Notes: generated by a model from the letters alone, not told the origin. 64,000 bases of DNA from Aspidapion aeneum (GCA_963576565.1 OY755038.1:175388907-175452906), one strand, 5' to 3'. Shown: positions 12,126-23,162, counted from the first letter of the stretch. Numbers and translations: made by a program.

Positions 12126-12148
12126 ATCTATTCTGACTTGATGCTAAT

Positions 12149-12383
12149 AGGGACCTATTGCAATAAAGCCAGGCACAAATTGTGCCGGGCACTATATTGA
12201 CAGTTTCGCATTAAAAACTGACAGTTGATCTTTCAAAATTGACATACCAAAGTCGAATTTAGAAATCCAGTCTTATAATACACAATGACCTAATTTTGAA
12301 AGAAGACAGCTGTTCTTATAATGCGAAAGTGTCAATATAGTGCCCGGCACAATTTGTGCCTGGCACTATTGCAATAGGTCCCT
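12149..12383. mobile_element. MITE, 235 bp, present only in unit A
   Basis: The ends are AGGGACCTATTGCAATA and its complement, followed inward by an inverted GTGCCGGGCACTAT/ATAGTGCCCGGCAC pair. AAT flanks both sides (12146-12148 and 12384-12386). Unit B has the empty site (GATGCTAATGTTTC), so this is a clean insertion after the units separated. A relative lies at 52795-53053. Confidence 0.85.
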
Positions 12384-12966
12384 AATGTTTCATATAGATA
12401 AAGATAATTAGTTACATCGAAACTTATAACTATTTTTTACGATTTTTGTAAATAATCTTCATTTATACATGCCACTGTACCATTTATTGTAAATTAAACC
12501 CTTTAGTTTTACATCATTGAAAAGAAAATTTTATGCTATTAATAAATGCTATATTTTTTTTCCTAAAAGGCGTTTTAACGAAAGTTTTAAAAAAAATTCA
12601 TAAAAACTTTTATTTATAAGAAAATTAATCATGCCTGTAAAAATTTTAGACGCCTTGGTAATTCCTATCTGTTCCGTCTCTGCTAGCGCCACCCAGCAGC
12701 AACCGTCTAAACTAAGCGAATAAAAAATTGACCGAAGGAATTAACGCCACCCCGCGACGTGGCCTTGTGCGCAGAATGAGCGAATTGAATTATATGCACA
12801 GAGCACGAACATCGTTGGCCTCGATTTTAAAGCATCTGGGCCCGGCACATTTGTCAACTGTTAGTTACAGATTCGAAGGCCAAATGCTGCCGCTGTTGCC
12901 AATTGATTGTTCCCAAGAGAAAGTAGCAGAGTTTGTTTATTAATTTTTAATTATGTTGGTAAAATT

Positions 12967-13446
12967 CAGTGGCGTATATAGAAAACAGTTTCGGGGGCAG
13001 TGGCGGATCCAGGGGGGGGGGCACTAGGGGCCCTTGCCCCCCCCCCCCCGAGAATTTTTTGAATATACAAAAAATGAGTAAAAAGTAATGTTTTTGCTAA
13101 TAAAAATTCAAAATTTTTACCTGCGGCGCGGCGCATGAAAGTGTCTATTGTTATTATCATCGAAATTACAACCACTGACTAATTCAATAAAATGCTGCTT
13201 AAAAAAATATATTCCGTTTTTTACCAACAGAGAATGTCACCTAAAGTGCCCCCCCCGAGAAGCACCTCTGGATCCACCCTTGTTCGGGGGGGGGGGGGCC
13301 AGAGACAGTTTCAGGGGGGGGGGCCCGAGACTTCATGAGGCCGTATTTTATGCTATTTCATTATTGTATTCATAAAATATATGAAAATATCTAAAAAAAT
13401 CTTAGCTTCGGGGGGGCCCGGCCCCCCCCCCTTATATACGCCACTG
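12967..13446. mobile_element. hAT-type MITE, 480 bp, with 8 bp TSD
   Basis: TIR CAGTGGCGTATATA at both ends and an 8 bp duplication GTAAAATT (12959-12966, 13447-13454). Unit B lacks it. CAGTGGCG-type ends plus an 8 bp TSD are the hAT signature. Another MITE is nested inside (12998-13282). Long G and C runs make the interior look like low-complexity sequence. A relative lies at 14360-14540. Confidence 0.9.
12998..13282. mobile_element. Second hAT-type MITE nested in the first, 285 bp
   Basis: Ends CAGTGGCGGATCCAG and, inverted, CAAGGGTGGATCCAG, with an exact 8 bp duplication TTCGGGGG at 12990-12997 and 13283-13290. It interrupts the 12967-13446 element and is therefore younger. Confidence 0.88.
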
Positions 13447-13590
13447 GTAAAATTTGATCACGAAAAACTGTTACAACGTGACGTGCAAGCTCGTACCTAA
13501 GGGGGATCAATCTCCCCCCGAAATTTTTAGGAATAAAAAATAATCAAACATTTAGTAGTGATAAGTAGTTGAGATATGGATTATTCGCAT

Positions 13591-13956
13591 TTCTTCCCCC
13601 GCCCCGAGGGTACTGACGCCCCATGGGTGGCCGAAGCGCCCTATGCTGTATTAAGTACCCCAGGGCTGCCAACGGCAAATTGAGAGGGCGGCAAAGGAAA
13701 CGAACGACATTATGACCTTTTTTTTTGTGAGGGGCGTCCTTTTTAGCTGTCGCCCCCCCCCGCCCCTTCAGGCACACTACGCCGCTGGTCCCCTACGACA
13801 TTCCAAGAATGTTCTTTAAGCATGTCCAGGGGAGGTTCTCAATTGTCAATTCTCAAGACATTTCCGGACCGGATAGTAGAACCTAATAAGATATTTAAAA
13901 TTATTTTTTGTATCATGAAATAATACTTAATTTCCTTGTTTTTTAATGATTTTCAA
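13591..13956. other. Non-coding, GC-rich MITE debris then AT-rich sequence
   Basis: CCCCCGCCCCGAGGG at about 13596 and CACTACGCCGCTGG near 13774 look like ends of another hAT-type MITE absent from unit B (where ATTCGCATTTTTTATGG continues instead). I could not fix its borders. The rest shows nothing. Confidence 0.35.
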
Positions 13957-15212
13957 CTGGGTTTATACAGACAAAAATAAAAATTAGAATAAAAACATTT
14001 TGCTGTTTATTCAGCCAAAAAAAAATTAAAATTATTTTTTAATAATTTTTTTGCAAAAAACAGTGTGAAAGTATTTTTGTATTAAATCACTGGCTTTTTA
14101 TAGCCCTCGTAGTTTATCATAAAAAACAAATAAAAAATCGTCTAAAGATCATAAATAAACAAAGTTATAACAGTTCTATGTTAAAAACGGAATTATTAAT
14201 AACCGGACATTATCAAAAACTTCATTCTGCAAAACAAGGCAAGAGCAAAATCGAAGTTCTGTATAGTCTTTTAAATTATCAAAACCGGACAAAATTAAAA
14301 AGGACAAAAACATAAAAAGGACTCGGGCCTAGCTTTCGACGTTCACCTAAAGAAGAGCGCAGTGGCGTATATAGAAAAACGTTTCGGGGTGGGCCCGAGG
14401 CAGTTTTGGGGGGGGCCCAAGGCCCCATGAGGGCGTATTTTATGCTATTTTATGTTTTTATTCATGAAATATGTCGAAAATATCTAAAAAAATCTTAGCT
14501 TCGGGGGGGGGGGGGCGGCCCCCCCATATATACGCCAGTGGAAGAGCGGTTCTGATATAACTATGCAATTAAAGCGTCCTTCACTGCAATTTTTTTTACT
14601 ACCATGCCTAATAAAAACACCGTTTCTACATAGGGATTGCTATAGCACATAAGGCGTTTTCATTAAGCAAGGGCCATCTTTAAAAAAGGCCAGGTGTTGG
14701 ACCCTAGGTTAGGATTCATTTGCAATTAATTGACCAACAGGGTCGGTTCGATTCGGTTAACACCAATTTGCCGCCAAACTTTCATGAGACCGATTTGTAT
14801 GAGAAGAAAATAGACGGAACCAGTATACATGAAAAGATAGGAGACCCCTTTTTATGATTTTGTCCTTTTTGATTTTGTCCGGTTTTGATAAAAGACGATA
14901 TACTAAACTTCAATTTTGCTGTTGTCTTGTTTTGATGAATGACGTTTTTGATAATGTCCGGTCTTAATACTTCCGTTTTTTTCATTGGACTGTTAGGCCA
15001 TTTTTATTTGATGATCTTGGATGATTTATTTATGACGGTGGATGGGGATTCGCTTTTAAAAGGTGTATTGCTTAAAATGGTACGAAAAAACAAAAAAATA
15101 CTCTATCAAAACAACAACAAATGTCACGTGACGCGATGTCGCACATGCGCACATCCAGTTCCAGATAAAAATTAAATAACTTTTATTTTTATTTTTATAT
15201 GTTTAAACCCAG
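13957..15212. mobile_element. Foldback element, 1,256 bp, with 3 bp TSD
   Basis: TIR starts CTGGGTTTA at 13957 and its complement ends at 15212; CAA flanks both sides. The arms continue inward imperfectly for about 370 bp, best seen between 14187-14322 and 14850-14985 (CATTATCAAAAAC against GTTTTTGATAATG; TTATCAAAACCGGACAAAAT against its complement). A hAT-type MITE (14360-14540) occupies the middle. There is no transposase. The 67- and 78-codon open frames on its arms are by-products. Confidence 0.8.
14360..14540. mobile_element. hAT-type MITE, 181 bp, with 8 bp TSD
   Basis: CAGTGGCGTATATAG start with the inverted TATATACGCCAGTG end and an exact GAAGAGCG duplication (14352-14359, 14541-14548). 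Same family as 12967-13446, sharing the interior ATATCTAAAAAAATCTTAGC. Inserted into the 13957-15212 foldback. Confidence 0.9.
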
Positions 15213-15242
15213 CAATAACGTCTTTTAGACGAAAATTGGTCG

Positions 15243-15750
15243 TTTGATAGCAAAAGTACAAAAATAATCACCACTTACAAAATCTGACCAAGTCCCATTT
15301 CAGTCAGAATATCTGGCTAATTCTAGGGACAATATTTGACATTATTAGACTTTTCCATAAAAACCCGATAAAAATATAACGGTGGCAACCGCGTGGAGCA
15401 AATTCTGTAGCGAGCCTTTCACGCACCTTCCACGACATGAACTTAGTGCCTCTTTGTTAATTTTGCCGTGAAAAACAAAGAAGGAAAGTAAACTTAGCTG
15501 ACCTCATAAAGAAAACGAATAGAAATTACAAATCTGAAAAAATTTGGCGATATTTGAAATGTCAATTTCTAGTGACGGTGTGAATTTATTTCCAATTTTT
15601 AAATTAAAAATTTCTAACGACTAACGTATTTTTGCTACAAAAAAATAATTATATCGTGATGCTGCATCCAACAAAAAGTGGGAAATTGCCTTTTAGGTAA
15701 GTTTTTAAGTTTAAAAATTGCCTTTTAAACGAGAAATCTTAACCGCCAGA
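15243..15750 (+). repeat. Dispersed repeat, copy 2 (partner at 9142-9635)
   Basis: Direct-orientation relative of 9142-9635, with the same near-identical tail (AAAAAGTGGGAAAT, CCTTTTAGGTAAGTTTTTAA, GAGAAATCTTAA) and more divergent body. Ends just before a short two-copy tandem repeat. Confidence 0.65.
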
Positions 15751-15755
15751 TTATG

Positions 15756-15905
15756 TCACATTTTGTCAAATTTCGCCAGATTTTTTGAAATGTAAAGAAT
15801 TGACCCCATTATGTCACATTTTTTCAAATTTCGGCAGATTTTTTGAAATGTAAAGAATTGCCCCCAATGTGTGAAAAAAAATCGACTTTTTTGGAAAACG
15901 CAGAT
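15756..15905. repeat. Two-copy tandem repeat, unit about 74 bp
   Basis: TTATGTCACATTTT, CAGATTTTTTGAAATGTAAA and GAATTG(A/C)CCCC occur twice in a row. The first lines of unit A (9640-9700) contain the same words (CACAATTTGACATGCCAG), so the segment may be related to the unit A border. Confidence 0.6.
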
Positions 15906-16774
15906 TTTCCGAATTTTTTTTTTATTGATATTTGACACTAGGCTTTATATTATTTTTTGATAATATGCAAAAGCCCGCCTTCGCTGGCCTTTTTCAGATC
16001 ACCATTGAAACAGATTTTTTTTCTTAAAAACAAATTTTTTTATTTTAATTATTAAACTATATAGAGTACTGTAAGTATATTTATCCTTTCTACTAAAATT
16101 TTCTACATACCTTTAAGTATTTAAAAAATGTCTCCTCACTTGATTCACAATTAACAAGATATCACAGCACAGCTACAAACCTAATGAAATTTCTTGCCCA
16201 TTTAAAAGAACAAAAAAAGTTTGTGATAAGAAGCATCATATCAGGACAAAAAAGAACACGAAAACTAAAAAAAAGTACTGATAACTGTTTGCCCATGTAT
16301 CGGCTTTATATCCACATACCAATAGTTTTTGTGCGCTGTCCTGTAAAATGGGGTTTTTTGGCCACGAAAACGGGGCCAGAAACTAATGTGCATCCTTACA
16401 TAAAAGCTTTAGCAAGCCCGTATAATCAAAGTAATTGTTAAAAATATTGACTCGTCGACTACTCGACCCGATATTGAAATCATTTTTATTAAAATTTTGC
16501 TGACCAAAAAGGCGATATTGCTGTTACAAAAGATTTATACTCATTGCAACAAGAGCCAAATCAAATAAACACACAGTTTTATTACAGTTTTTTATACACA
16601 CTTTTAATTTGCTCTCTTCGTACATAAACAACCACGTAGGCACTGAAAAAAACAGAAAGTTTTAAATAGATTGTGAAAATCTGGCATCAAAGGCATTTTT
16701 GTCATGTTTAGGTAATACATATTTGGTAGGTACGAGCCGTCCGTCCTATCCACCATGATCTCTATATATAGTGT
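15906..16774. other. No gene recognised
   Basis: AT-rich sequence. The 85-codon frame at 16184-16441 has no recognisable domain and uses no distinct composition; I do not call it a gene. Confidence 0.3.
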
Positions 16775-17465
16775 GTCCACGGATGGAGTGCACGTAAGGT
16801 ATAAATGACAAAAAATTTTTGATTTAGATTCTGATTATCTGGGATTTCTGCTTGGTCCTAAACTCACATATTAGAAAAATAAGCTAAATCAATAAATATA
16901 CAGGGTGCTTCAGTAGGCTGATTCGATAAAAAGTCTTAAAAGTAAAGTACCTTTGTTTTATGAAATATCAAAAAAAATATTAAAAAAACTTGTTTAGAAT
17001 TAAAACTTACAGCTGATTCTCAATTTTCAGAAAAATCAGTTTAAAGTCGTCTAAAGAAAAATTTTTATAAGCCACTTACAAAATCAAAGGTGGTTGCCGT
17101 AACATTCTTGAACATCCTCTCTTTTAAAACAAGGTACTTTACTCTTAAAACTTTTTGTTAAATCAGCCTGCTAAAGCACCCTGTATATTAAGTGATTTGG
17201 CTCATTTTTTAACATCTTAGTTCGCGACCAAGCAGGAGCAATTTCCAGAAAATCAGAATTTAAATCGATTTCTGTCGTCTATACCTTACATCATCCAATC
17301 ACCCTACTAACCCACCCTGTATATTAATTGATTTGGCTCATTATCTTAACATCTTAGTTTGAGACCAAGCAGAAGCGATTTCCAAAAAATCAGAATCTAA
17401 ATCGAAATTCTTTTGTTATTTGTACCTTACCTGCCCTCAATCCGTGGATACATAAAAATATATTT
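16775..17465. mobile_element. Inverted-repeat element carrying a nested MITE
   Basis: 16775-16900 (CACGGAT start; AAATCAGAATC and ACCAAGCAG seen on the complement) pairs with two direct copies of a 135 bp segment at 17188-17320 and 17322-17460 (GATTTGGCTCATT, GACCAAGCAG(G/A)AGC). The CAGGGTG element at 16901-17183 sits between the left arm and the first right copy. Confidence 0.65.
16901..17183. mobile_element. Mariner-like MITE, 283 bp
   Basis: Ends CAGGGTGCTTCAGTAGGCTG and its complement, with TIRs of about 60 bp (AAAGTAAAGTACCTTTG matched by CAAGGTACTTTACT) and TA on both sides. The TA target and CAGGGTG ends point to the Tc1/mariner superfamily. No transposase. Confidence 0.8.
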
Positions 17466-18842
17466 TTATATTTTTGTTGAAAGAGCACGCTGCGCAGGAG
17501 GTGCTACCTTTCCTTTTTACTTCTACTCTCCGATAATATTCTGTGGGTTTGAAAGTTCGCCAACGTTTGCGAACGATCAAAGCTACTAACTTCACTATTA
17601 TAAAAAAAAAATTACATGCAACGCATCGTGTTCCTATTTTTTATTTTTGTTCAATAAAACCAATTTAAAAAATATACTGACAACCACTGACAAACACTTT
17701 AATGACAAATCACAAATGAAATCTCTTTAAAGTATTAAGTTCACAGAATACCACCGGTGCGCGGTGGATAGAACTAGAGAGAGAACGGTTGCAATGGTAG
17801 CTTCTCACTCTAAAAAAAAACTCTTTAAAGTATTGCCTTAGTGTGGCGGTTCCAATTACTTCGTATATAATTTATTGCCTATCCGTAAAGCCTCAGGATC
17901 TAACCAGAGCCTTTCAATACGTTACCGATGAAATAAATATCTCCTATTCGAAACGAAACTAATTATTGTAAGGTCAGTTAATAAAGACATTCACCATTGC
18001 AAATGCGCATGTATCTACGATTTTTTGTATATGTTGCTGAGATTCTTAAGGGTAGTTAAGTTCTTAAAAATCTTGCAATTTTTTTAGCTTTTTATAACAA
18101 CTACCTTAAGAGAGCATTTTTTAGGTATTTACATTTTGTACATTTGAAACCAAATGCCCTACAGTTTCAGGGCAACCCCAGCTATCTAGATTAATTATTT
18201 CCGGAGATACGTGTGGTCAAATATGTGAAGATGTTTACAAAAAGTAAAATTATACTCTTAGTGTTATTTTCCAAATCACGTACCGGCCAAACTAATCATC
18301 CTAGAGGAGGGCCATAAAAAAGGAATTTATCGAGAATTGTATTGACATTAGCACGACACTACATATTATAGTTTGGGCAAAAATAAAAAAAAGTAAAACA
18401 TCGATGTTCTAAAAAACCAAAAATCGTACTAAATAAATATGGAATCCATACTAGGAGGCCATAGCGTCTTTCGTCGGCTTTTTAATAAATATTTTATAAC
18501 CCAACTGGTGGGAATCAACACTGCCAGACCTGTCAGCAGACATAAAAATGTTAGAAAGAAAGAATATTTTTTTCAATTCTCAACTGCTAAAGCTAGATTT
18601 GCAGAGAATTTGGTTGGCTTTGCAAAAGTATTTAACGTAAATATTCAAAAAATGCTTCATTAACAAAATATAAAAAAAAATTGTAAAGACGTGCGCGATT
18701 TCAATGTTTGCCTTTTTTATGTCGATTTGACCTGCGTATGTACAATTTAATCCAATTCAAACGTCATAAATATTTTTCTATTCTTGAACAAGTTCGCAAC
18801 CTTAATGTTTATTTATCAAATCGTCAACGATTTTATTTAACA
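17466..18842. other. No gene recognised
   Basis: Mixed AT-rich sequence without repeats that I can align to the rest of the window. The 74-codon frame at 18439-18663 starts at a plausible ATG but matches nothing I know and is best treated as chance. Confidence 0.3.
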
Positions 18843-19440
18843 TCATAGAGCCTGGCTGTCTGTTTCGACGCACTCTCTTTTAATCGATTTTAACGAAATT
18901 TGGTAAAGTAGTGTAGGTTTGATCACAATATATTGTTGTGAAGTAGGGGGTGGTTGAGGGGTATAAACGGGGGAAATTCAGAACTTCGGATTCAAAACAG
19001 AGATTTATGGCTTGAGTGACAATATAATTTTATGAGAAAAAAAAACGGTGCTAGCGGTTGGTGAGGGGTGTAAAGGGGGTAAACTCATAACTGCAATCAA
19101 AACAGACATGAATATGCGGTTTTCGGATTTATAATTTGATCTGGTGACAATAAAATTTTATAAAAAAACGGTGGTTAGGGATGTAACGGTGGTAGGAAAA
19201 ACGGGGGTGCGTGTGAATGAAAAATGGGGAAATTCAGAACTTTGGAACCAAAACAGATACGAACATGCGGTTTTCAGATTTATGACTTCATCGAATGACA
19301 ATATAATTTTATTAAAAGAAAACGGTGCTAGGGTGGGTGAGGGGTGTAAAGGGCGCAAACTCATAACTGGAATCAAATCAGACGCGAATATGCGGTTTTC
19401 AGATTTATGATTTGATCTGATGACAATATATAGCGGCGGC
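18843..19440. repeat. Tandem repeat array, unit about 125-150 bp
   Basis: GACAATA(T/A)AATTTTAT recurs at 19018, 19146, 19297 and 19422, with AACGGTG, GGGTGTAAAGGG, AACTCATAACT and ATGCGGTTTTC(G/A)GATTTAT in each unit. The left flank holds GTCTGTTTCGACGCACTCTC, a kind of flank often seen with Helitron-type repeats (inference). Non-coding despite two 72-88 codon frames. Confidence 0.7.
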
Positions 19441-19987
19441 TCGTGTCAATACAACATGGTAGTGCCAGAATTTTGAGTAAAAAAGTGGAGTGTTGTGCCC
19501 AAATGTTTACCCACAAGTTATTAAAAAAGTAAACTACTATGTTTGGGATTTCTAATTCTATATTTTTTTAAAAGAAACTTACCCACGCCCACCCGAATCC
19601 CGCCATGAAATGACTCAAAATTTATCAAAAAATTCTGGTGAAATAATTGAAATGTATTGTCAGGGGTGTAAATTAAACCATCCATGCGCCACGAACAAAA
19701 ACAATGCGAGTAATACGACGAACTGATAGCCAGTGCTAGGCACAAAATTTCATTGATTTTTCCTATCTAAACAACATATCTCTGTTCGAATTGGGTTTCA
19801 GTGGACGTCGCCGTCGCATCGAGTCAAATTGTGATCTACTGCATTTCACAGGATCACCAAATTTCATCATATAAAAATTAAAAATAAAATAAAAACCAAT
19901 AAATATGTTTTAAAAATAAAAAAACGTATTTTTGCAAAAAAGTACGGTAGTGCCATGGCACCTTGGCACTACCTCACGAGCCGCCAC
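19431..19987. mobile_element. Non-autonomous TIR element, about 0.55 kb
   Basis: AGCGGCGGCTCGTG at the left and CACGAGCCGCCAC at the right are inverted, with TAGTGCC and GGCACTA as an inner pair. The GCGGCTCGTG core is shared with the MITE at 11834-12125. No transposase. Confidence 0.6.
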
Positions 19988-20339
19988 GGCTGTAGACTGT
20001 TTTATTCTAAATAATAGAATTCCTCTTCTACTCTGACTACTTTGATTTATATCCTGTGTTAATGCAATTAGAGAGTAGTTAGTTTAGTTGTTTACTGTGG
20101 ATTTTTTTTCTAAAAAAAAAACAACATTAGGTACTAGAAACCACCACGAATCAGAAATGAAAACATTTGAAAAAAAGGAGACTTCAAAAACAACGAACAC
20201 AATAGTCTTTGCGAAATTTCATTTATTTACTCTAGCATTCTCATAAATCAGCCAAGTACCTGCCAAAAGACACAAATTAAATTAGCCGCACCAATTATTC
20301 ACCAACTAGAAAATCAACACAATAAGTATCTGTCCTCTT
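19988..20339. other. No gene recognised
   Basis: AT-rich, non-repetitive within this window; no open frame of note. Confidence 0.3.
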
Positions 20340-20463
20340 CAAGCGCGGATCTAGGTCAAAATCTAGGGGGGGGGAGGTTAATAGTCGACGAAAAAATTCT
20401 TTGTAATATAATTTTTTACCTTGGGGAGATAATTACGACGCTACCCCCTCAAATCTACGCTTG
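20340..20463. mobile_element. hAT-type MITE, 124 bp
   Basis: TIR CAAGCGCGGATCTAGG against the complement of the right end CAAGCGTAGATTTGAGG, with an 8 bp duplication GTCCTCTT / GTCCTCCT (one mismatch) at 20332-20339 and 20464-20471. Confidence 0.78.
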
Positions 20464-20947
20464 GTCCTCCTAGAGGAAATAAACGTTAACACATTCTGTC
20501 AATATAAAAAAGAAATATTAAGAAATATACTTGACCAAATTGCCACGAAACTACCTAATTTTGATCAATCGACAAAGTTTTACAAACAAGAGCAGCAGAC
20601 AATTAAGAAATTCTAATCCACCTGTAATCCATGTGCAAACTAAACAAGGAAATATTAGTGTCATTCCTCTACAATTAAAACTATGTGAGCAGAAAATTGA
20701 TCCAGCCAGCATGCGGCTGCCACAGTAAAGTCTAATTAAGAGGTGAAGGAGATATACGACCGACGCCAACTTTACCTGGAAGTGCCGACAGAAATCTGAT
20801 TATTTAGAATTTTTACCTTCCTAGCCTTAGCAGAAATGGCTAGAGCCAAAAACCAAAATTATTTTTTAAGAGAACGCCGAAAATGTGTTATTTAGGCGTA
20901 TTTTTACCCAACTGCAGCACGTCGAAAGGAAGGGTAATGTTTTTCGC
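20464..20947. other. Mostly featureless; fragment of a hairpin-ended repeat near its end
   Basis: 20810-20947 (TTTTACCTTCCTAGC, ATGGCTAGA, GTTATTTAGGCGTAT) resembles 34018-34130, the left end of the hairpin-ended repeat at 34018-34660. The remainder shows nothing. The two overlapping frames at 20531-20769 are unsupported. Confidence 0.45.
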
Positions 20948-21038
20948 TTGGGATATATACAATGTCCCAGATAAAACAACTACATGGGGATTTCGGAAAC
21001 GGTAAGAGATACGAGTTTGTTTAAATGAGAAAAAAGGT
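20948..21038 (+). mobile_element. Terminal fragment of a mariner-type TIR
   Basis: CAACTACATGGGGATTTCGG and GGTAAGAGATACGAGTTTGT match, inverted, the extreme right end of the mariner element near 48684-48754. It is cut off at the border of the LTR that starts at 21039. Confidence 0.65.
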
Positions 21039-21352
21039 TGAAGAAATATAGGGAATTCCTATATCTCTAAATCCCTACCTCCCTATAGCAGCCTAACTAT
21101 AGGATAATGGCAAGATGGCTTGGCCAAGGTGGGTTGAGTCGCAATATATACTACTACAGTACAAGTTGCTAACTTATTGTATTAATTCACAGACTTTTCT
21201 TTTATACAAAAAAGGTTACATGTAAACGTGATCTTTGAAGTTCATATATATTTTATTTTTTATAGTAAACCTTTCATCGAGGTTGCGGCAGGGTGAGTTT
21301 AACTTTTTATAGTAAACTAAAAATATTTAATATGTTTATAAAATAAAAAACA
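21039..21352 (-). repeat. BEL/Pao-type LTR (copy L1), 314 bp
   Basis: Read on the minus strand it starts TGTTTTTTATTTTATAAAC and ends TATATTTCTTCA, giving TG...CA ends. The same LTR occurs at 46241-46553 and, truncated, at 38766-38881, where it abuts a primer binding site and gag. No internal region adjoins this copy and the flanking 5 bp do not match, so it is a solo LTR or a rearranged fragment. Confidence 0.75.
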
Positions 21353-22797
21353 TATAATTAAAATTAAATGAAAAATCTTAAAAATGTTAAATGGTAAAAA
21401 TGTCTAAACTGTCGGTTAGACATCTTCCCGGGTCTCAACCACAGCATCTGGATACTTATTCTTGACTTGCCGTGACGTGAGGTGAGGTGAGCTCTCACCA
21501 AATCTCAAATCGGCATTCTTGAACTTCGCTAATCGCCGTGAGTGTGCCGTGGGTTCATAGTGGGAACAGCAGTGCAAAGCAATGTTGCCGTTGTTCAAAG
21601 CAAATTTTGATGCACTTGATTTGACCATTTCACATCTTATCGGTGACTAACCCTACTTTTTTATGTTTATTTTTGGGAAAAATTTACACGAAAACGACAA
21701 AAAGCAAGTCAATTTTTGTTTTTTCTGCTTTTGTGAGAACAACATGCCAAGTTGAATTGAATTGTATAAACTTTTATTAGCAAATAATGCTATTTCAAAT
21801 TATAAATATTGCATGCATGAGCCAACCATGCACTTACAAAGCTTGTTAATAGTATTTTATTTCATAAGGATTTTTAACAGATTGAAATAACATAACATCT
21901 CCATGCTTAGAAATTAGGTGTATAATTTTTTTTTTGTTTTCTTGATGGAGACTTTGAGCCACTCATCTCAAAACCAAAACAAGTAATAGGTACCAGCTCA
22001 AAAAGAAGCTTTGGGTAACTTTTTGTATAATAGGCCGGATATGCAGAAGAGCCAATTTCTATCAATATTTGTTAATAAAGTTTTAGATATTAATTAAGAT
22101 TTCTAAACTTTAAAAATTACACTAAGGTTTTGATAATTAGCATAAAAATGATTACAGTTAGCCAAACCAGCAGATTCCAAAAAATAATGCAGGGTGTCAT
22201 CAAAATTAGGTCAAATGCTCTAGGGGAAGATAGTATTCCTGAAATATAATAAAATATTGTAAAAAAAATGCATATTAGACATATTTAATGTAAAAATGGA
22301 ACTTGAAAGTGCCCTCAAAATGTTCCCCTAAAAAAGGCCTACAGAAAATCTTTTATTTCTTATATTAATTTGAATCTATGTAGACACATGCTTTTTTTTT
22401 TAATTATCCGTTTTAAACTATTTTTTTCCTAAACATGCTAGTTTTGCTAACTGTGTGAGAATAAGGTGTTTTGAATGCACGTGGTTGTCTATCTCTTCCT
22501 CACACACTTAAATCACACACTTTGTCTCACTCACTTGTGATTTTTACATACCAGGATTCCATTTGAACACCCTGTAAAAAATGTTTGTTTACTTTTATAT
22601 TGATATGAGATGATACTATAAACATTGTTTTGTTAATTACTTGACTGTAAAATAAAGTTTATTAAAATGTACATAGGCATTGGTTATTTTATGCTTGATA
22701 AACAAAAAGATTTACCTTCATTTATTAGTTCAGAGGAAATGATCTAGGTACTTTGAATAATAATAAAAACAAGATACATAAAGAAATAGTTTATTTA
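21353..22797. other. No gene; contains a 30 bp inverted copy of the env 3' end
   Basis: The stretch 21459-21488 (CTTATTCTTGACTTGCCGTG and the next 10 bases) is an exact inverted copy of 24337-24366, which covers the end of the env frame. The rest is AT-rich, and the CACTTGTGATTTTTAC area near 22540 shows nothing recognisable. Confidence 0.45.
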
Positions 22798-23162
22798 TTA
22801 AAAATTGTTCGCAAATATATTTTTCTGAATTACTTTTGCTAACATTAAATCTTGATTTGCAGCTCTTTGACCAACATCAGCAAAATCTTCATTGGCATAC
22901 ATCCCATAATCTGGTTCCTCAGTTTGGTTTTTTTCAATACACATATTGTGTAAAATACAGCAGGAATTAATAATCTTTCCTGCCACGACAGGGTCGCAGG
23001 GGAGTGTCCTGTACCTGTTAAGGCACCTTAATCAGTTTTTCAGCACCCCATTACAGCGTTTAATAATTGATCTAATAGAACAAAATCTATCATTGAACCT
23101 GACTTCCTGCTCATTCCTTGTATTTGGAATCAGTGTTAAAAGCCAAGGCCTTGTTGGGTAAC
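22798..23162 (-). pseudogene. PIF/Harbinger transposase, 3' exon remnant
   Basis: The minus strand encodes GYPTRPWLLT, then RFNDRF--IRSIIKRCNGVLKN, a TGA at 23032-23034 where Arg is expected, then LRCLNRYRTL and AGKIINSCCILHNMC, ending at the stop near 22798. This order (GYP, FN..H/F, R..IE/K..G.LK, RCL, C..LHN) is the C-terminal half of HARBI1-like DDE transposases that cut and paste DNA with a 3 bp target duplication. The upstream edge is a good splice acceptor (TTTGTTTTAG before GTTACCC), so this may be the last exon of a transposase gene. The first catalytic Asp region and the Myb-like partner gene are not visible. One nonsense codon makes it inactive unless it is read through. Confidence 0.8.

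Larger units (their letters stand above)
9636..13590. repeat. Large duplicated unit A (partner unit B at 58706-63930)
   Basis: From GGGGGCGATTCTTCACAATT onward this segment aligns in the same orientation with 58706-61928 and then again with 63640-63930. Copy A carries insertions absent from B at 12149-12383 and 12967-13446. Copy B carries 61028-61276 and the 61930-63640 block absent from A. No protein-coding gene is evident. It behaves as either a large dispersed non-autonomous element or a segmental duplication; no common TIR or TSD was found. Confidence 0.8.

Noticed and set aside
11798..12192. Ala/Arg-rich frames on both strands as a gene
   Set aside because: Both come from the two GC-rich TIRs of one MITE, which explains the mirrored Ala-Ala-Ala-Arg-Ala motif.
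12966..13777. GC-rich open frames (69, 75 and 77 codons)
   Set aside because: They are driven by G/C runs in hAT MITEs and by poly-Gly/Pro low complexity.
18439..18663. 74-codon frame as a host gene
   Set aside because: No recognisable domain, no splice or composition support and surrounded by repeats.
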